A stretch of 64,000 nt of DNA from Micromonospora sediminimaris (GCA_900112325.1 FOLJ01000006.1:62001-126000); one strand, 5' to 3'; counted from the stretch's first letter, positions 34,704 through 43,843 are shown. Translations and numbers: made by a program. The notes: a model not told the origin generated them from the letters alone.

Positions 34704-34863
34704 CGCTGCCTCCTTACCGAAACGGTAGGGGCGTGCCGAGCACCGGGATGGGCGATTGGCATTATCGGGATCTATTTGCTATTTGCGCTTTTCAAGTGGT
34801 CAAGGGCGCTACGTCCGGAAGAAGATACGTTCGGCCCGGACGCCGGTACCGCCCGAATGACGA
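34704..34863. other. AT-rich intergenic stretch
   Basis: 160 bases between two minus-strand genes. The part from about 34753 to 34800 is unusually rich in A and T for this chromosome (with ATTATCGG, ATCTATTTGCTATTTG). It probably holds the promoter of the small protein and the end of the subtilase transcript. Confidence 0.35.
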
Positions 34864-37368
34864 TCAGTCACGGGCCGCCGACACGGCCGCGTACGCGTCG
34901 ACCAGACCGGCACCCACGATGTTCGCCGGGCCGCCACATTCGTCGGTCCGCGCCCGGGCCGGGTCGTCGGTCTCGATCGGGTCGGCCGTGTCGCGGAGGA
35001 TCCGCCGCGTCCGGTCAAGGTCGCCGACGAGTTCCGGGTTGGCTGACCACATCAACGCGACCACGCCAGCCACCTGTGGTGTGGCCATCGAGGTGCCGTC
35101 GAGCACGGCGTACCCGCCGCCGGGCATCGCGGAGACGACCTCCGCCCCCGGTGCCATCAGATCCGGTTTCGTCACTCCGGCGATCGTCGGGCCACGTGAG
35201 GAGAAGGCGGTGACCCGCCGCCGGTCGTCCACCGCACCAACGGTCAGCACGTCCGCGTACGGTGCGGGCGGGTCCTGCACGGAGCCGCAGAACGGGCCGG
35301 TGTTGCCGGCCGCCGCGACGACGAGAATCCCGGCGGCCTCCAGCGCTGCGGTGGCCGGCCGCAGCGCCGAGGGATCGCAGCCTTCGATCGGCGGGCAGCC
35401 CCACGAGTTGGTCAGGATCTCCGGCGCCCGGGCGGGCCGCCCCTGTCGGAACGGGTCGCCGCCGAGCGGGAAAGGCGCCAGCATGAACTGGAGGCAGTCG
35501 AGATAGGCTGCCGGGTTCCCCAGATTGCGGTCGAGGTTGACGCAGCCGACCCACCGCGCGCCGGGGGCCACACCGATGCCGTCCCGCCCGACGGCGCTGC
35601 CCATCGTGTGGGTGCCGTGTCCGCTGCGGTCGGTCGGTGCCCCACTGCCGTTCCACGGGTCGAACCACGAGTCGTCGCCGCCCCGGAAACCCTGGGCCAG
35701 GGCCGGATGCCGCCCGTCCACTCCCGAGTCGGAACTGCCCACGGTCACGCCGTCGCCGGTGACGCCGAGTTCGGACCAGACCCGATCCGCGCCGATCATG
35801 GTGATATTCCACGGCGGGCCGGACGGGGGCGTGGCGTTGCCGGTGGCGCTGTCGGCGGGTGCCGGCAACGGACGCAGTTGCTGGCTGACCAGTACCCGGG
35901 CCACCTCGGGTCGGCTGGACAGCCAGGCGCGTACCGCCGGCCCACCAGCCACCTCGATCGCGTTGACGAGATAGTAGGGGGTGTGTGGCAGTCGAGCCCG
36001 CCGCAGATCCCGCCGCAGGTCGGCCTGGGTCCGGTCGGCGGTGTCGACCAACCGCCGGTAGACCTCCTCGGCGCGTGCGTCCCGGCCCGCCCGCCCTGGC
36101 TCGCCGCGCACACCGCTCAGGTCCGCCTGTTCGCGGAGCAGTACGAAGAGCCGCTCCCCGTGCAGCCCTGGCTGTCCGGCGGTCGCGCCGACCAGACCGA
36201 CCGTGACCAGTAGCGTCAGGGCGCTCGCTGCGGCCAGCACCCGGCTCGGCGTGCGGGCCGAGCGGCGGGCCAGCAGCAGGCCGTACCCGACCGCCAGCAC
36301 CAGTCCGACGGCGAGGCCGACACCGGTCGCGGCCGCGACCCAGAACGGCACGTCGCGGTTGCCGACCAGCAGCAGGCTGACCTCCTCCGGGTCGGTGAAG
36401 GCAAGCGGGCCGAACACACCGAGCCCGACCAGCCAGGCGGTCGGCGTCCGACCGCCATCCCCGGCAGAATGGTGGGCCACGACGCCCCCGGCGATCGGTT
36501 GATCCGGCAGAACGCGGCGGGTGCCCGGGTGGGCGACACCACGTCCGGTGGCCGGCCGGCGGCTCATGGCCCGCAACGCGGCCAACGCGAAACCGGCCGG
36601 CGGCAGCGTCACCAGCAGGGGCAACTGCGCGCCGGAATGGCCGGTGCCGGCACCGATCAGCAGCAGCAAAACCCCGGCGACGAGCCCGCCCAGCAGCACC
36701 AGCCGGGCCGGTCGAGGTGGTTCGTCGGCCCCGAAGCGGCCCCAGAACCGAACGTCGAGCAGCGTCGCCGCCAGCACGCCGACGGCCACCGCAGCCAGCC
36801 CGGCGAGCATGGTCTCCAACAGCCCGCCGAGTGCGCCCCACCAGACCCAGGGCAGTAGCAGGGCGAGCCCGGCGGCCACCGCCAGCAGGGCCGCCACCGA
36901 CTGCTGTCCGTCCCGTCGCGCCTGCCGCCCGGTCTCGGCTTGCCGGCCGGGGCCGAGGACGTGGGAGGGCAGCCGGGTCGTCACCACCGCCAGCAGCGCG
37001 GCCACGAGGGCCAGCGCACCGAGGTACGCCTCGTGGTGCACCGGGGGGATCGTCCGCAGCAGCCCGAGCAGACCGAGTACGAGCGCACCGGCGAACCAGA
37101 GCCGGCCGGTGACGCGGACCGCCGCCGAGCGGGGAACGAGGGCCAACGGCAGCGTCGCGGCGGCGATCAGCAGCACGGTGAGCAGGCAGGCCACCGGCCA
37201 GAGCGGCACCAGCCGGTCCAGCCCGCCGATCAGCACCACCTGGTCCACGGCCCAGCCCCCGGTCTGCGCCAGGACCGTGACCGCGACCGTCCAGCAGCCG
37301 GCGAGTACCGCCGCGACGATCGCCCAGGGGCTGGCGGCCGAGCCGGGTGTGGTGGGTTCCGCCCGCAT
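34864..37368 (-). CDS. Polytopic membrane subtilase (S8 peptidase)
   Basis: An 834-residue protein whose first 400 residues form about 11 hydrophobic helices, with no recognisable transporter motif, and whose last 320 residues are a complete subtilisin domain. The catalytic Asp is D547 in SSDSGVDG, the His H584 in SGHGTHTMG, and the Ser S760 in DGTSMATPQVAG; the oxyanion Asn is in AAAGNTGP near 689. A region at 400-520 resembles an inhibitory propeptide. If the C-terminus is outside, it is a membrane-tethered protease. The ATG lacks a ribosome site; GTG 37374 is possible. Neighbours give no substrate clue. Confidence 0.85.
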   Translation of the reverse strand: MRAEPTTPGSAASPWAIVAAVLAGCWTVAVTVLAQTGGWAVDQVVLIGGLDRLVPLWPVACLLTVLLIAAATLPLALVPRSAAVRVTGRLWFAGALVLGLLGLLRTIPPVHHEAYLGALALVAALLAVVTTRLPSHVLGPGRQAETGRQARRDGQQSVAALLAVAAGLALLLPWVWWGALGGLLETMLAGLAAVAVGVLAATLLDVRFWGRFGADEPPRPARLVLLGGLVAGVLLLLIGAGTGHSGAQLPLLVTLPPAGFALAALRAMSRRPATGRGVAHPGTRRVLPDQPIAGGVVAHHSAGDGGRTPTAWLVGLGVFGPLAFTDPEEVSLLLVGNRDVPFWVAAATGVGLAVGLVLAVGYGLLLARRSARTPSRVLAAASALTLLVTVGLVGATAGQPGLHGERLFVLLREQADLSGVRGEPGRAGRDARAEEVYRRLVDTADRTQADLRRDLRRARLPHTPYYLVNAIEVAGGPAVRAWLSSRPEVARVLVSQQLRPLPAPADSATGNATPPSGPPWNITMIGADRVWSELGVTGDGVTVGSSDSGVDGRHPALAQGFRGGDDSWFDPWNGSGAPTDRSGHGTHTMGSAVGRDGIGVAPGARWVGCVNLDRNLGNPAAYLDCLQFMLAPFPLGGDPFRQGRPARAPEILTNSWGCPPIEGCDPSALRPATAALEAAGILVVAAAGNTGPFCGSVQDPPAPYADVLTVGAVDDRRRVTAFSSRGPTIAGVTKPDLMAPGAEVVSAMPGGGYAVLDGTSMATPQVAGVVALMWSANPELVGDLDRTRRILRDTADPIETDDPARARTDECGGPANIVGAGLVDAYAAVSAARD

Positions 37369-37470
37369 CCGCACACAGTACGACGCAGCCGCCGCGCCGT
37401 CGGACGGATCTGGCGGGCAACGAATCCGAGGCCCCCGGGCCGGCACGTGTCGGGGGAGGACCGGGCCGGT

Positions 37471-37476
37471 TAACGT
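37471..37476 (+). promoter_or_regulatory. -10 box (TAACGT), leaderless glpD
   Basis: TAACGT ends six bases before the GTG start at 37483. Confidence 0.55.
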
Positions 37477-37482
37477 GGACGG

Positions 37483-39306
37483 GTGCGTGATCCGAACGTT
37501 CTGCGGTCCGTTGCCGGGCAGCTGTCGCCCGCCCGCCGCGCCGCCGACCTGCGTCGGTTGCGGGCCGAGCGGTTCGACGTGCTGGTGATCGGGGGTGGGG
37601 TGACCGGTGCCGGCGCGGCCGTCGACGCCGCGTCCCGGGGCCTCAAGGTGGCCCTGGTGGAGGCCCGCGACTTCGCCGCCGGCACCTCCAGCCGGTCCAG
37701 CAAGTTGATCCACGGTGGCCTGCGCTACCTGGAGCAGTTGGAGTTCGGCCTGGTGCACGAGGCGCTGACCGAGCGTGGGCTGCTGGCCACCCGGCTGGCG
37801 CCGCACCTGGTGCGGCCGGTGCCGTTCCTGGTGCCGCTCCCGGCTGGGCAGGGCGTCCGCGACCTGCCCGCCCGACTGCTGCGGCGGGCCTACTACGGCG
37901 CCGGGGTGGCCGCGTACGACGCCTTCGCCGGCCTCTTCGGCGGCGGTCGGGGCATGCCGCTGCATCGGCACCTGAGCCGGGAGGGTGCCCGCCGGGTCTT
38001 CCCGAGCCTGCGCTCGGACGGCCTGGCCGGGGCGATCCGCTACCACGACGGGCAGGTCGACGACGCCCGCCTGGTGGTAACCCTGGCGCGCACCGCCGCC
38101 AGCCTGGGCGTGACCGTGGTGAGCAGTGCCCGGGCGGTCGGGCTGATCCGGCAGGCCCGGGAGGTCACCGGGGTCCGGGTCCGTGACCTGGAGGCGCCCG
38201 CCGGTTCACCCGAAGCCGAGTTCGAGGTACGCGCCCGTACGGTCATCGCCGCCACCGGTGTCTGGACCGATGACATGTCCCGCATGCTCAACGACGTCGG
38301 GCTGCGGCCCGGGGTCCGGGTCCGGGCGTCCAAGGGGGTGCACCTGGTGGTGCCCCGCTCGGCGATCACCGGCGAGACCGGGCTGATCCTGCGTACGGCC
38401 ACCAGTGTGCTTTTCGTCATCCCGTGGGGCGGGCACTGGATCATCGGCACCACGGACACCGACTGGCGGCTGGACCGCTCACACCCGGCGGCCTCCGCCA
38501 GCGACATCGACTATCTGCTCCGGCAGGTCAACACGGTGTTGGACCGCCCACTGACCACCGCCGACATTGAAGGGGTCTACGCCGGGCTACGTCCGCTGCT
38601 GGCCGGTGAGGCGGACTCCACCTCGAAGCTTTCCCGGGAGCACGCCGTCATCGAGCCGATGCTCGGGCTGCTACTGGTGGCCGGCGGCAAGTACACGACG
38701 TACCGGGTGATGGCCGCCGACGTGGTCGACCGGGCGATGCGTCGGCTCGGTGGCCAACGGGTGTCGCGTACGGCCGATCTGCCGCTGCTCGGCGCGGACG
38801 GGTACGCGGCCATGTGGCGGGACCGGGCGGACCTGGCCCGCCGCCACGGCTTGCCGGTGGGTGTGGTGGAGCATCTGCTGGAGCGCTACGGAAGCCTGAC
38901 CCTCGACCTGCTCGCCCTGATCGACGCCGACCCGTTGCTGGCCTCCCCGCTGGCGGGCGCGCCGGAGTATCTCGCCGCCGAGGTGACGTACGCGGCCCGC
39001 GCCGAAGGGGCGTTGCATCTGGAGGACGTGCTGACCCGGCGTACCCGGATCTCGATCGAGACCACCCACCGGGGCCTGGAGTCGGCCGAGCACGCGGCCG
39101 AGCTGATGGGCGCGGTGCTGGGCTGGGACGCGGCTCGGCGGGCACGGGAGGTCACGCACTACCGGGGCCGGGTGGAGGCCGAGCGACAGTCCCAGCTGAT
39201 GCCGGACGACGCGACCGCCGACGCCGCACGACTCGGCGCGCCAGACGTGCGCGGCTACGCTGCGGATCGGGGCGCCGACGACGGCGCGGCGGGTGTGGCC
39301 CGCTGA
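37483..39306 (+). CDS. glpD: Glycerol-3-phosphate dehydrogenase (FAD, quinone-linked)
   Basis: A 607-residue flavoprotein that oxidises glycerol 3-phosphate to dihydroxyacetone phosphate and passes electrons to the quinone pool at the membrane. The FAD dinucleotide-binding motif is GGGVTGAGAA (37-46), followed by GTSSRSSKLIHGGLRYLE, the DAO/GlpD signature, and GGKYTTYRVMA. The C-terminal DAO_C helical domain runs from about 395. The last 40 residues are an Ala/Asp/Gly-rich tail not expected in the family. The GTG is set by the TAACGT box; the gene stands alone, without glpF or glpK. Confidence 0.93.
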   Translation: MRDPNVLRSVAGQLSPARRAADLRRLRAERFDVLVIGGGVTGAGAAVDAASRGLKVALVEARDFAAGTSSRSSKLIHGGLRYLEQLEFGLVHEALTERGLLATRLAPHLVRPVPFLVPLPAGQGVRDLPARLLRRAYYGAGVAAYDAFAGLFGGGRGMPLHRHLSREGARRVFPSLRSDGLAGAIRYHDGQVDDARLVVTLARTAASLGVTVVSSARAVGLIRQAREVTGVRVRDLEAPAGSPEAEFEVRARTVIAATGVWTDDMSRMLNDVGLRPGVRVRASKGVHLVVPRSAITGETGLILRTATSVLFVIPWGGHWIIGTTDTDWRLDRSHPAASASDIDYLLRQVNTVLDRPLTTADIEGVYAGLRPLLAGEADSTSKLSREHAVIEPMLGLLLVAGGKYTTYRVMAADVVDRAMRRLGGQRVSRTADLPLLGADGYAAMWRDRADLARRHGLPVGVVEHLLERYGSLTLDLLALIDADPLLASPLAGAPEYLAAEVTYAARAEGALHLEDVLTRRTRISIETTHRGLESAEHAAELMGAVLGWDAARRAREVTHYRGRVEAERQSQLMPDDATADAARLGAPDVRGYAADRGADDGAAGVAR

Positions 39307-39389
39307 GATCCACACTGGAGATCGTCGAGCATGGATATCTCTTCGACGGGTTACGCTTCCTACCTACGGTGGGGTAAGTTCCGCGAGTG

Positions 39390-39914
39390 ATGGCGCTTTC
39401 CCGATCACGACTGGCATTCCTGCCCGGCATCGTCCTGCTGGCGGTCGCTCTCGGCGGCTGTGCGCCCTTCGGCGACAACTCCGAACCGCCCGTGGAGGCG
39501 AGTGCGCCGGCCGCCGGGCAACCCGGCGGCGCGGGGGCCACCACCACCGGAAAGGGCCGGGTCAGTCTGCTCCAGAACGACGGGGCCGACGGTCCGCTGC
39601 GCACCCTGAACGTGGAGCCGGACGGGCGTTGGGAGTGCATAGACTGTGCCGGCGACGGAGTCACCTCGACCGGCGCGTTGACCGAGGAGCAGCGGGAGCG
39701 GCTGCAGCAGCTGCTGGCCGAGCCGGACTTGGCGCGGGAGACCGACGAGGCCCGCGGCTACCGGGTCAGCTGCGTCGGCGCGCTCACCTCCAGCCTGCTG
39801 ACCGCAGCCGGTCTGATCACCTCGCAGGACTGTCCGGGGGAGGAGCGACCGCCGGTGGCCGAGGAGATCCTGCTGCTGCTCACGCAGAACACGCCCGCCG
39901 AGATGGTCGGCTGA
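39390..39914 (+). CDS. Putative lipoprotein
   Basis: A 174-residue exported lipoprotein. The signal peptide is MALSRSRLAFLPGIVLLAVALGGC with the lipobox LGGC at about 20-24 (Cys24). The mature part has a Pro/Gly/Thr-rich linker and a small domain with RTLNVEPDGRWECIDC, a Cys pair, and later VSCVGAL and TSQDCPG cysteines that could form disulfides. No family recognised. ATG 39390 is taken; GTG 39387 directly precedes it. Convergent with the GlcD-type gene. Confidence 0.72.
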   Translation: MALSRSRLAFLPGIVLLAVALGGCAPFGDNSEPPVEASAPAAGQPGGAGATTTGKGRVSLLQNDGADGPLRTLNVEPDGRWECIDCAGDGVTSTGALTEEQRERLQQLLAEPDLARETDEARGYRVSCVGALTSSLLTAAGLITSQDCPGEERPPVAEEILLLLTQNTPAEMVG

Positions 39915-39927
39915 ACCGCCCCGACGC

Positions 39928-41328
39928 TCAGAGGACCTTTCCGGGGTTGAGCAGGCCGGTCGGGTCGAGCGCCGCCTTGATCGCCTGGTGCACCCGTACG
40001 CCCACCGGACCGATCTCCCGGGCCAGCCAGTCCCGCTTCAGCAGCCCGACGCCGTGTTCACCGGTGCAGGTGCCGCCCAGGTCCAGCCCCAACCGCATGA
40101 TCTCGTCGAAGGCCCGTCGGCCACGCTCCAGGCTCGCCGGATCGGCTCGGTCGACCACGATGTTGGGGTGCATGTTGCCGTCACCGGCGTGACCGACCAC
40201 CCCGATCGGCACCTGGCACTCGGCCGAGATCCGGGCCACCCCGTCGAGCAGCGCGGCGAGCGCTCCCCGGGGCACCGCCAGGTCGTCGATGATCAGGCCG
40301 CCGCTGCCGCCGGGGTACGCCTCGGCGGCGTACTTCTCCATTGCCGGGTGAGCCGACCGGCGGGCCTGCAACAGCGCGGCGGCCTCCACGGCGTCGCTGG
40401 CCGCGTACACCTCCTCGGCGCCGGCCGCCTCGCAGACCGCAGCCAACTCGGCCAGGTCCGCCGCCGCTCGGGGACCGGTGTCGGCGGCGGCCAGCAGCAG
40501 CGCCTCCGCGTCGGTGCGCAACCCCATCGGCCGGTACGCCTCGATCGCCCCCAGATGGGTGCGGTCGAGCAGTTCCAGCAGGCTGGGGGAGAGTCCCTGG
40601 GCCGCGATCCGGGCCACCGCCTCGCCGGCGCCCGCGGTCGAGCCGAACACGGCCACCAGGGTTAGCGACTCCGCGGGCGCGGGTCGCAGCGCCACGGTGA
40701 CCTCGGTGATCACTCCGAGGGTGCCCTCCGAGCCGACGAAGAGCCGGGTCAGGTCGTAGCCGGCCACGCCCTTGGCGGTGCGCCGTCCAGTGCGCAGCAC
40801 CTCGCCGGAGGCGAGCACCACCTCCAGGCCGAGCACGTACTCGGTGGTCACGCCGTACTTGACGCAGCACATGCCGCCCGCGTTGGTGGCGACGTTGCCG
40901 CCGATCGTGGACGACTCCCAGGAGCCCGGGTCGGGCGGGTACCACAGACCCTGCTCACTCACGGCGGCGGTGAGCGCGGCGTTGACCACCCCCGGCTGGA
41001 CGACCGCGATCCGGCTCACCGGATCGATCTCCAGGATCGCGTTCATCGAGGTGGTGCTGATCACCACCGCGCCGGCGACGGAGTTCGCCGCGCCGGCCAG
41101 CCCGGTACGGGCACCCTGCGGCACCACCGGCACGCCGTGCCGCCCGGCCGCCCGGACCACCGCGACGACCTCCTCGGTGCTGCTCGGCCGGGTCACCACC
41201 AGCGGCGTCGCCGAGGCACACAGGTCAGCCTCGTCCCGCTCGTGCCCGCGCAGCAGGTCAGGATCGGTGAGCACCGCGTCCGGCCCGAGGGCGGCACGCA
41301 GGTCGTCGAGGAGCGGGGAGGTGGCCAT
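39928..41328 (-). CDS. FAD-linked oxidase, GlcD/D-lactate dehydrogenase type
   Basis: A 466-residue cytosolic oxidase of the FAD-binding type 4 family that oxidises 2-hydroxy acids such as glycolate or D-lactate. The PCMH FAD-binding fold is at about 35-215, with VPQGARTGLAGA and GGNVATNAGG. The C-terminal substrate domain has GHAGDGNMHPN, its metal-binding His motif, and TGEHGVGLLKR. The ATG at 41328 lies seven bases after TAACCT, fitting a leaderless mRNA. No GlcE or GlcF subunit genes are adjacent, so D-lactate or 2-hydroxyglutarate is as likely a substrate as glycolate. Confidence 0.88.
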   Translation of the reverse strand: MATSPLLDDLRAALGPDAVLTDPDLLRGHERDEADLCASATPLVVTRPSSTEEVVAVVRAAGRHGVPVVPQGARTGLAGAANSVAGAVVISTTSMNAILEIDPVSRIAVVQPGVVNAALTAAVSEQGLWYPPDPGSWESSTIGGNVATNAGGMCCVKYGVTTEYVLGLEVVLASGEVLRTGRRTAKGVAGYDLTRLFVGSEGTLGVITEVTVALRPAPAESLTLVAVFGSTAGAGEAVARIAAQGLSPSLLELLDRTHLGAIEAYRPMGLRTDAEALLLAAADTGPRAAADLAELAAVCEAAGAEEVYAASDAVEAAALLQARRSAHPAMEKYAAEAYPGGSGGLIIDDLAVPRGALAALLDGVARISAECQVPIGVVGHAGDGNMHPNIVVDRADPASLERGRRAFDEIMRLGLDLGGTCTGEHGVGLLKRDWLAREIGPVGVRVHQAIKAALDPTGLLNPGKVL

Positions 41329-41335
41329 GCGGCCG

Positions 41336-41341
41336 AGGTTA
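41336..41341 (-). promoter_or_regulatory. -10 box (TAACCT), leaderless GlcD-type gene
   Basis: TAACCT on the minus strand ends seven bases before the ATG at 41328. Confidence 0.5.
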
Positions 41342-41382
41342 CGACCGGCCACTTGTGATCATCAACCTGAGTCGGCGGCGGG

Positions 41383-41388
41383 TACGGT
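41383..41388 (+). promoter_or_regulatory. -10 box (TACGGT), leaderless DUF4031 gene
   Basis: TACGGT ends six bases before the GTG at 41395. Confidence 0.55.
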
Positions 41389-41394
41389 GGCGGG

Positions 41395-41769
41395 GTGATC
41401 TACGTGGACCGGCCGGCCTGGCCGGGGCGCGGCCGGCTCTGGTCGCACCTGATCAGCGATGTCTCCCTGGCCGAACTGCACGTCTTCGCCGAGATGCTGG
41501 GCGCCCCCGGGCGGGGCTTCGACCGGGATCACTACGACATTCCCGCCGAGCGCTTCCCGATGGCTGTCTGGCTCGGTGCTCAGGTCGTACCCAGCCGCGA
41601 CATCGTCCGCCTCCTGCGCGCCGCCAACCTGCGCCGCCCCAAACACCTCTCCCGCCCCACTCGCCCCTCCCTCCCGCCGCTCCCCCCGACCGCCCCCGCC
41701 GCCGATCATGCAGTTGTGGTACGCATCAAAGCGGACGAAGCATCCATAACGCCTGCCGCAACTGCATGA
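41395..41769 (+). CDS. DUF4031 protein with repeat-derived C-terminus
   Basis: A 124-residue protein. Residues 1-85 are a full DUF4031 domain (MIYVDRPAWP, WSHLISD, FDRDHYDIP, RFPMAVWLGA), a small actinobacterial family of unknown role. The remaining residues are Pro-rich and then a stretch (HAVVVRIKADEASI) encoded by the left part of a long inverted repeat at 41700-41775; the stop codon itself lies in the right arm. The normal end of the family is near the domain boundary, so the tail looks acquired. The GTG follows a TACGGT box at six bases. Confidence 0.8.
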   Translation: MIYVDRPAWPGRGRLWSHLISDVSLAELHVFAEMLGAPGRGFDRDHYDIPAERFPMAVWLGAQVVPSRDIVRLLRAANLRRPKHLSRPTRPSLPPLPPTAPAADHAVVVRIKADEASITPAATA

Positions 41770-41775
41770 TCGGCG
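41700..41775. repeat. Long palindromic element with GATCATGCAGTTG arms
   Basis: The 17-base arm CGCCGATCATGCAGTTG (41700-41716) is repeated exactly in reverse complement at 41759-41775, with a 42-base centre. It overlaps the 3' end of the DUF4031 gene. It has the look of a dispersed REP- or MITE-like element. Confidence 0.7.
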
Positions 41776-41799
41776 ACGCGAGGCGAGGCGAGGCGACGC

Positions 41800-41828
41800 G
41801 GGGCGGGGCGGGGCGGGGGGTGGTGGGG
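41800..41828 (+). repeat. G-quadruplex-prone G-run cluster
   Basis: Three GGGGC units, a run of six G and a final GGGG follow directly on a short GGCGA repeat (41778-41796), in the gap before the convergent HD-domain gene. On the plus strand it satisfies the four-run rule for a G-quadruplex with single-base loops. Confidence 0.65.
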
Positions 41829-41832
41829 CTTG

Positions 41833-42471
41833 TCAGGGGGTGAGGTGGGTCAGTTCGCGGGTGAGGTTGGTGTGGGCCGGGTGGGTCCAGCGGGCGGCCA
41901 ATGCGGGAATGCGGTACAGGGAGGGCAGGGCGAGCAGGCCGGAGAGCACCCGGGCACGGCCGGCCCGGTAGTCCGGCTCGGGCACGTGGGCGTACTCCCG
42001 GCGGATCGCGGCGGCGTACCGGTCGTACTCCGGTGGTGACGCGGCCAGCACGGCCAGGTCGGCGTCGCAGAGCAGCGCGCCGTCGGCGTCCGCCGGAGCC
42101 ACCACGTGACCGGCGGTGAGCAGGACCAGTCGCTTCACCTCGGCCACCTCGGCGGGAGGCAGCCCCAACCGGGTGAGCAGGGCGTCGGCGAGCGCCGCGC
42201 TGTCCTGCTCGTTCCGGTCACCCGCCGCGCGGGGGTCGTACACCGCGTCGTGGCACCACGCGGCGAGTCGCACCAGATCGGGTCGCGACGCGGTCGAGGC
42301 GTACCGGTCGATCACGTCGAGCACGGCGGCCAGGTGCGCGATCGTGTGGTAGTGCCGGTGCGGCTCCCGCCACCGTTCGAGCAACTCCGCCCCGGCGGCG
42401 TCGACCGACGCGGGGTCACCCGCTCCGGCAGCCCGGGCGGCGGTACGCCATCGCGCGATCAACCCTGTCAC
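41833..42471 (-). CDS. HD-domain metal-dependent phosphohydrolase-like protein
   Basis: A 212-residue protein with the HD-superfamily ligands: H in EPHRHYHTIAHL near 40-50, the HD pair in AAWCHDAVYDP near 75-80, and a later D in LLCDADLAVLA. It matches the predicted phosphohydrolase family often found near nucleotide or tRNA repair genes, but no such gene is adjacent. The GTG at 42471 puts the domain at the normal distance and is preceded by a CAGACT box at seven bases. A longer reading frame upstream is ignored. Substrate unknown. Confidence 0.78.
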   Translation of the reverse strand: MTGLIARWRTAARAAGAGDPASVDAAGAELLERWREPHRHYHTIAHLAAVLDVIDRYASTASRPDLVRLAAWCHDAVYDPRAAGDRNEQDSAALADALLTRLGLPPAEVAEVKRLVLLTAGHVVAPADADGALLCDADLAVLAASPPEYDRYAAAIRREYAHVPEPDYRAGRARVLSGLLALPSLYRIPALAARWTHPAHTNLTRELTHLTP

Positions 42472-42580
42472 CGGCCCGAGTCTGCCCGATCCCGGCGACG
42501 AGCCGTGATCCGGTGCCGCCGTCCGGAGTGATGTGCCGCTTCGGCGGGAATGTCCGGGCGTCAGGTGGGTAGTCCCGGCC

Positions 42581-43843
42581 ATGACGGTGGCCCGGCGCGG
42601 ACTTTCTCGGCTGCTGCGCCGAGACGGCGCGCGCGACGGACGGTCCGACGTCGACACGGCTCGGATCGCCGGGACCATGGCGCAGCTACATCACCGGAGC
42701 AAGGCGACCCTGCGCGACCGCCTGCACCGGGTGCGCCTGTCACTCGGCCTGGCCGCGCAGGCGGGTCTGGCCGCCGGGCTGTCCTGGGTGGCCGCGCATG
42801 AGCTGCTGGGCAATCCGCAACCGGTCTTCGCCCCGATCTCCGCCGTCGGCACCCTGGCCGTCTCGGTGGGTCAGCGGTTCCGCCGGACCATCGAGTTGAT
42901 CCTCGGGGTGGGCGTCGGGGTGTTCGTCGGCGACCTGCTGATCTATTTCCTCGGCACCGGGCCGTGGCAGCTCGGGCTGGTGGTCACCTCCGCCATCGTG
43001 CTCACCGTTTTCGCCGGGGGCAGCGTCGCCATCGTCATCCAGGCCGCGGCGACCGCGGTGCTGATCGTGACGCTCAGCCCGTCGGTGGAGGATCTGGAGA
43101 TACCCCGGTTCATCGACGCGATCGTCGGCGGCAGCATCGCGCTGCTGGTCACCGCGATCCTGCTGCCGCTCAACCCACTGCGGGTGCTCAACCGGGCGGC
43201 CCGGCCGGCGCTGGACCTGCTCGCCGCCCAGCTCGATGCCGCCGCCGACGGGCTGCGGGAGCGCGACGCGGGCAAGATCCAGAGCGCGCTGGACCGGCTG
43301 CGCGACAACAAGGAGGAGCTGGCCACCTTCTCCGAGGCGATCGAGGGTGCCAAGGAGACCGCGCTGCTCTCCCCGGCACGGTGGCATCGGCGTAGCGAAC
43401 TCACCCATTACGCGGAGGCGGCCGAACCGATCGACCGGGCGATGCGCAACAGCGGCACCCTGATCCGGCGTGCGGTGACCCTGGTGGAGGACGACGAGCC
43501 GATTCCGGAACCGATGCCGGACGCCGTCGATCACCTGGCCGAGGCGGTGCGCCAGCTACAGAAGGAGTTCGCTCAGGGCGAGGAGCCTGAACAGGCCCGG
43601 GAACGGTCGCTGCGCGCCGTCAGCGAGGCCGGCCGGGCGTACGGCGACGGGGTGGGGTTCTCCGGCAGTGTGGTGGTGGCCCAGGTGCGTACCACCGCCA
43701 GTGATCTCCTGGTGGCCTCCGGCATCAGTCAGGAGGAGGCGAACCGGCTGGTGCGGCGCTCCTTCGGTGAACTGGACCGACCGGGGGCACCGGCCGGGCC
43801 GGAACCGGCCGTACAGCGGCCCACCGCACCCCCGGTCGGCTAA
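42581..43843 (+). CDS. FUSC-family membrane protein (aromatic acid exporter-like)
   Basis: A 420-residue protein. About six transmembrane helices lie between residues 55 and 205, with NPQPVFAPISAVGTLAVSVG, the FUSC-family signature, after the first helix. The C-terminal 210 residues form a helical cytosolic domain with many Glu and Arg. FUSC proteins move aromatic acids or large amphipathic compounds; direction and substrate are unknown here. ATG 42581 is taken; an in-frame ATG at 42677 would shorten the cytosolic N-terminus. Divergent from the HD-domain gene. Confidence 0.82.
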   Translation: MTVARRGLSRLLRRDGARDGRSDVDTARIAGTMAQLHHRSKATLRDRLHRVRLSLGLAAQAGLAAGLSWVAAHELLGNPQPVFAPISAVGTLAVSVGQRFRRTIELILGVGVGVFVGDLLIYFLGTGPWQLGLVVTSAIVLTVFAGGSVAIVIQAAATAVLIVTLSPSVEDLEIPRFIDAIVGGSIALLVTAILLPLNPLRVLNRAARPALDLLAAQLDAAADGLRERDAGKIQSALDRLRDNKEELATFSEAIEGAKETALLSPARWHRRSELTHYAEAAEPIDRAMRNSGTLIRRAVTLVEDDEPIPEPMPDAVDHLAEAVRQLQKEFAQGEEPEQARERSLRAVSEAGRAYGDGVGFSGSVVVAQVRTTASDLLVASGISQEEANRLVRRSFGELDRPGAPAGPEPAVQRPTAPPVG

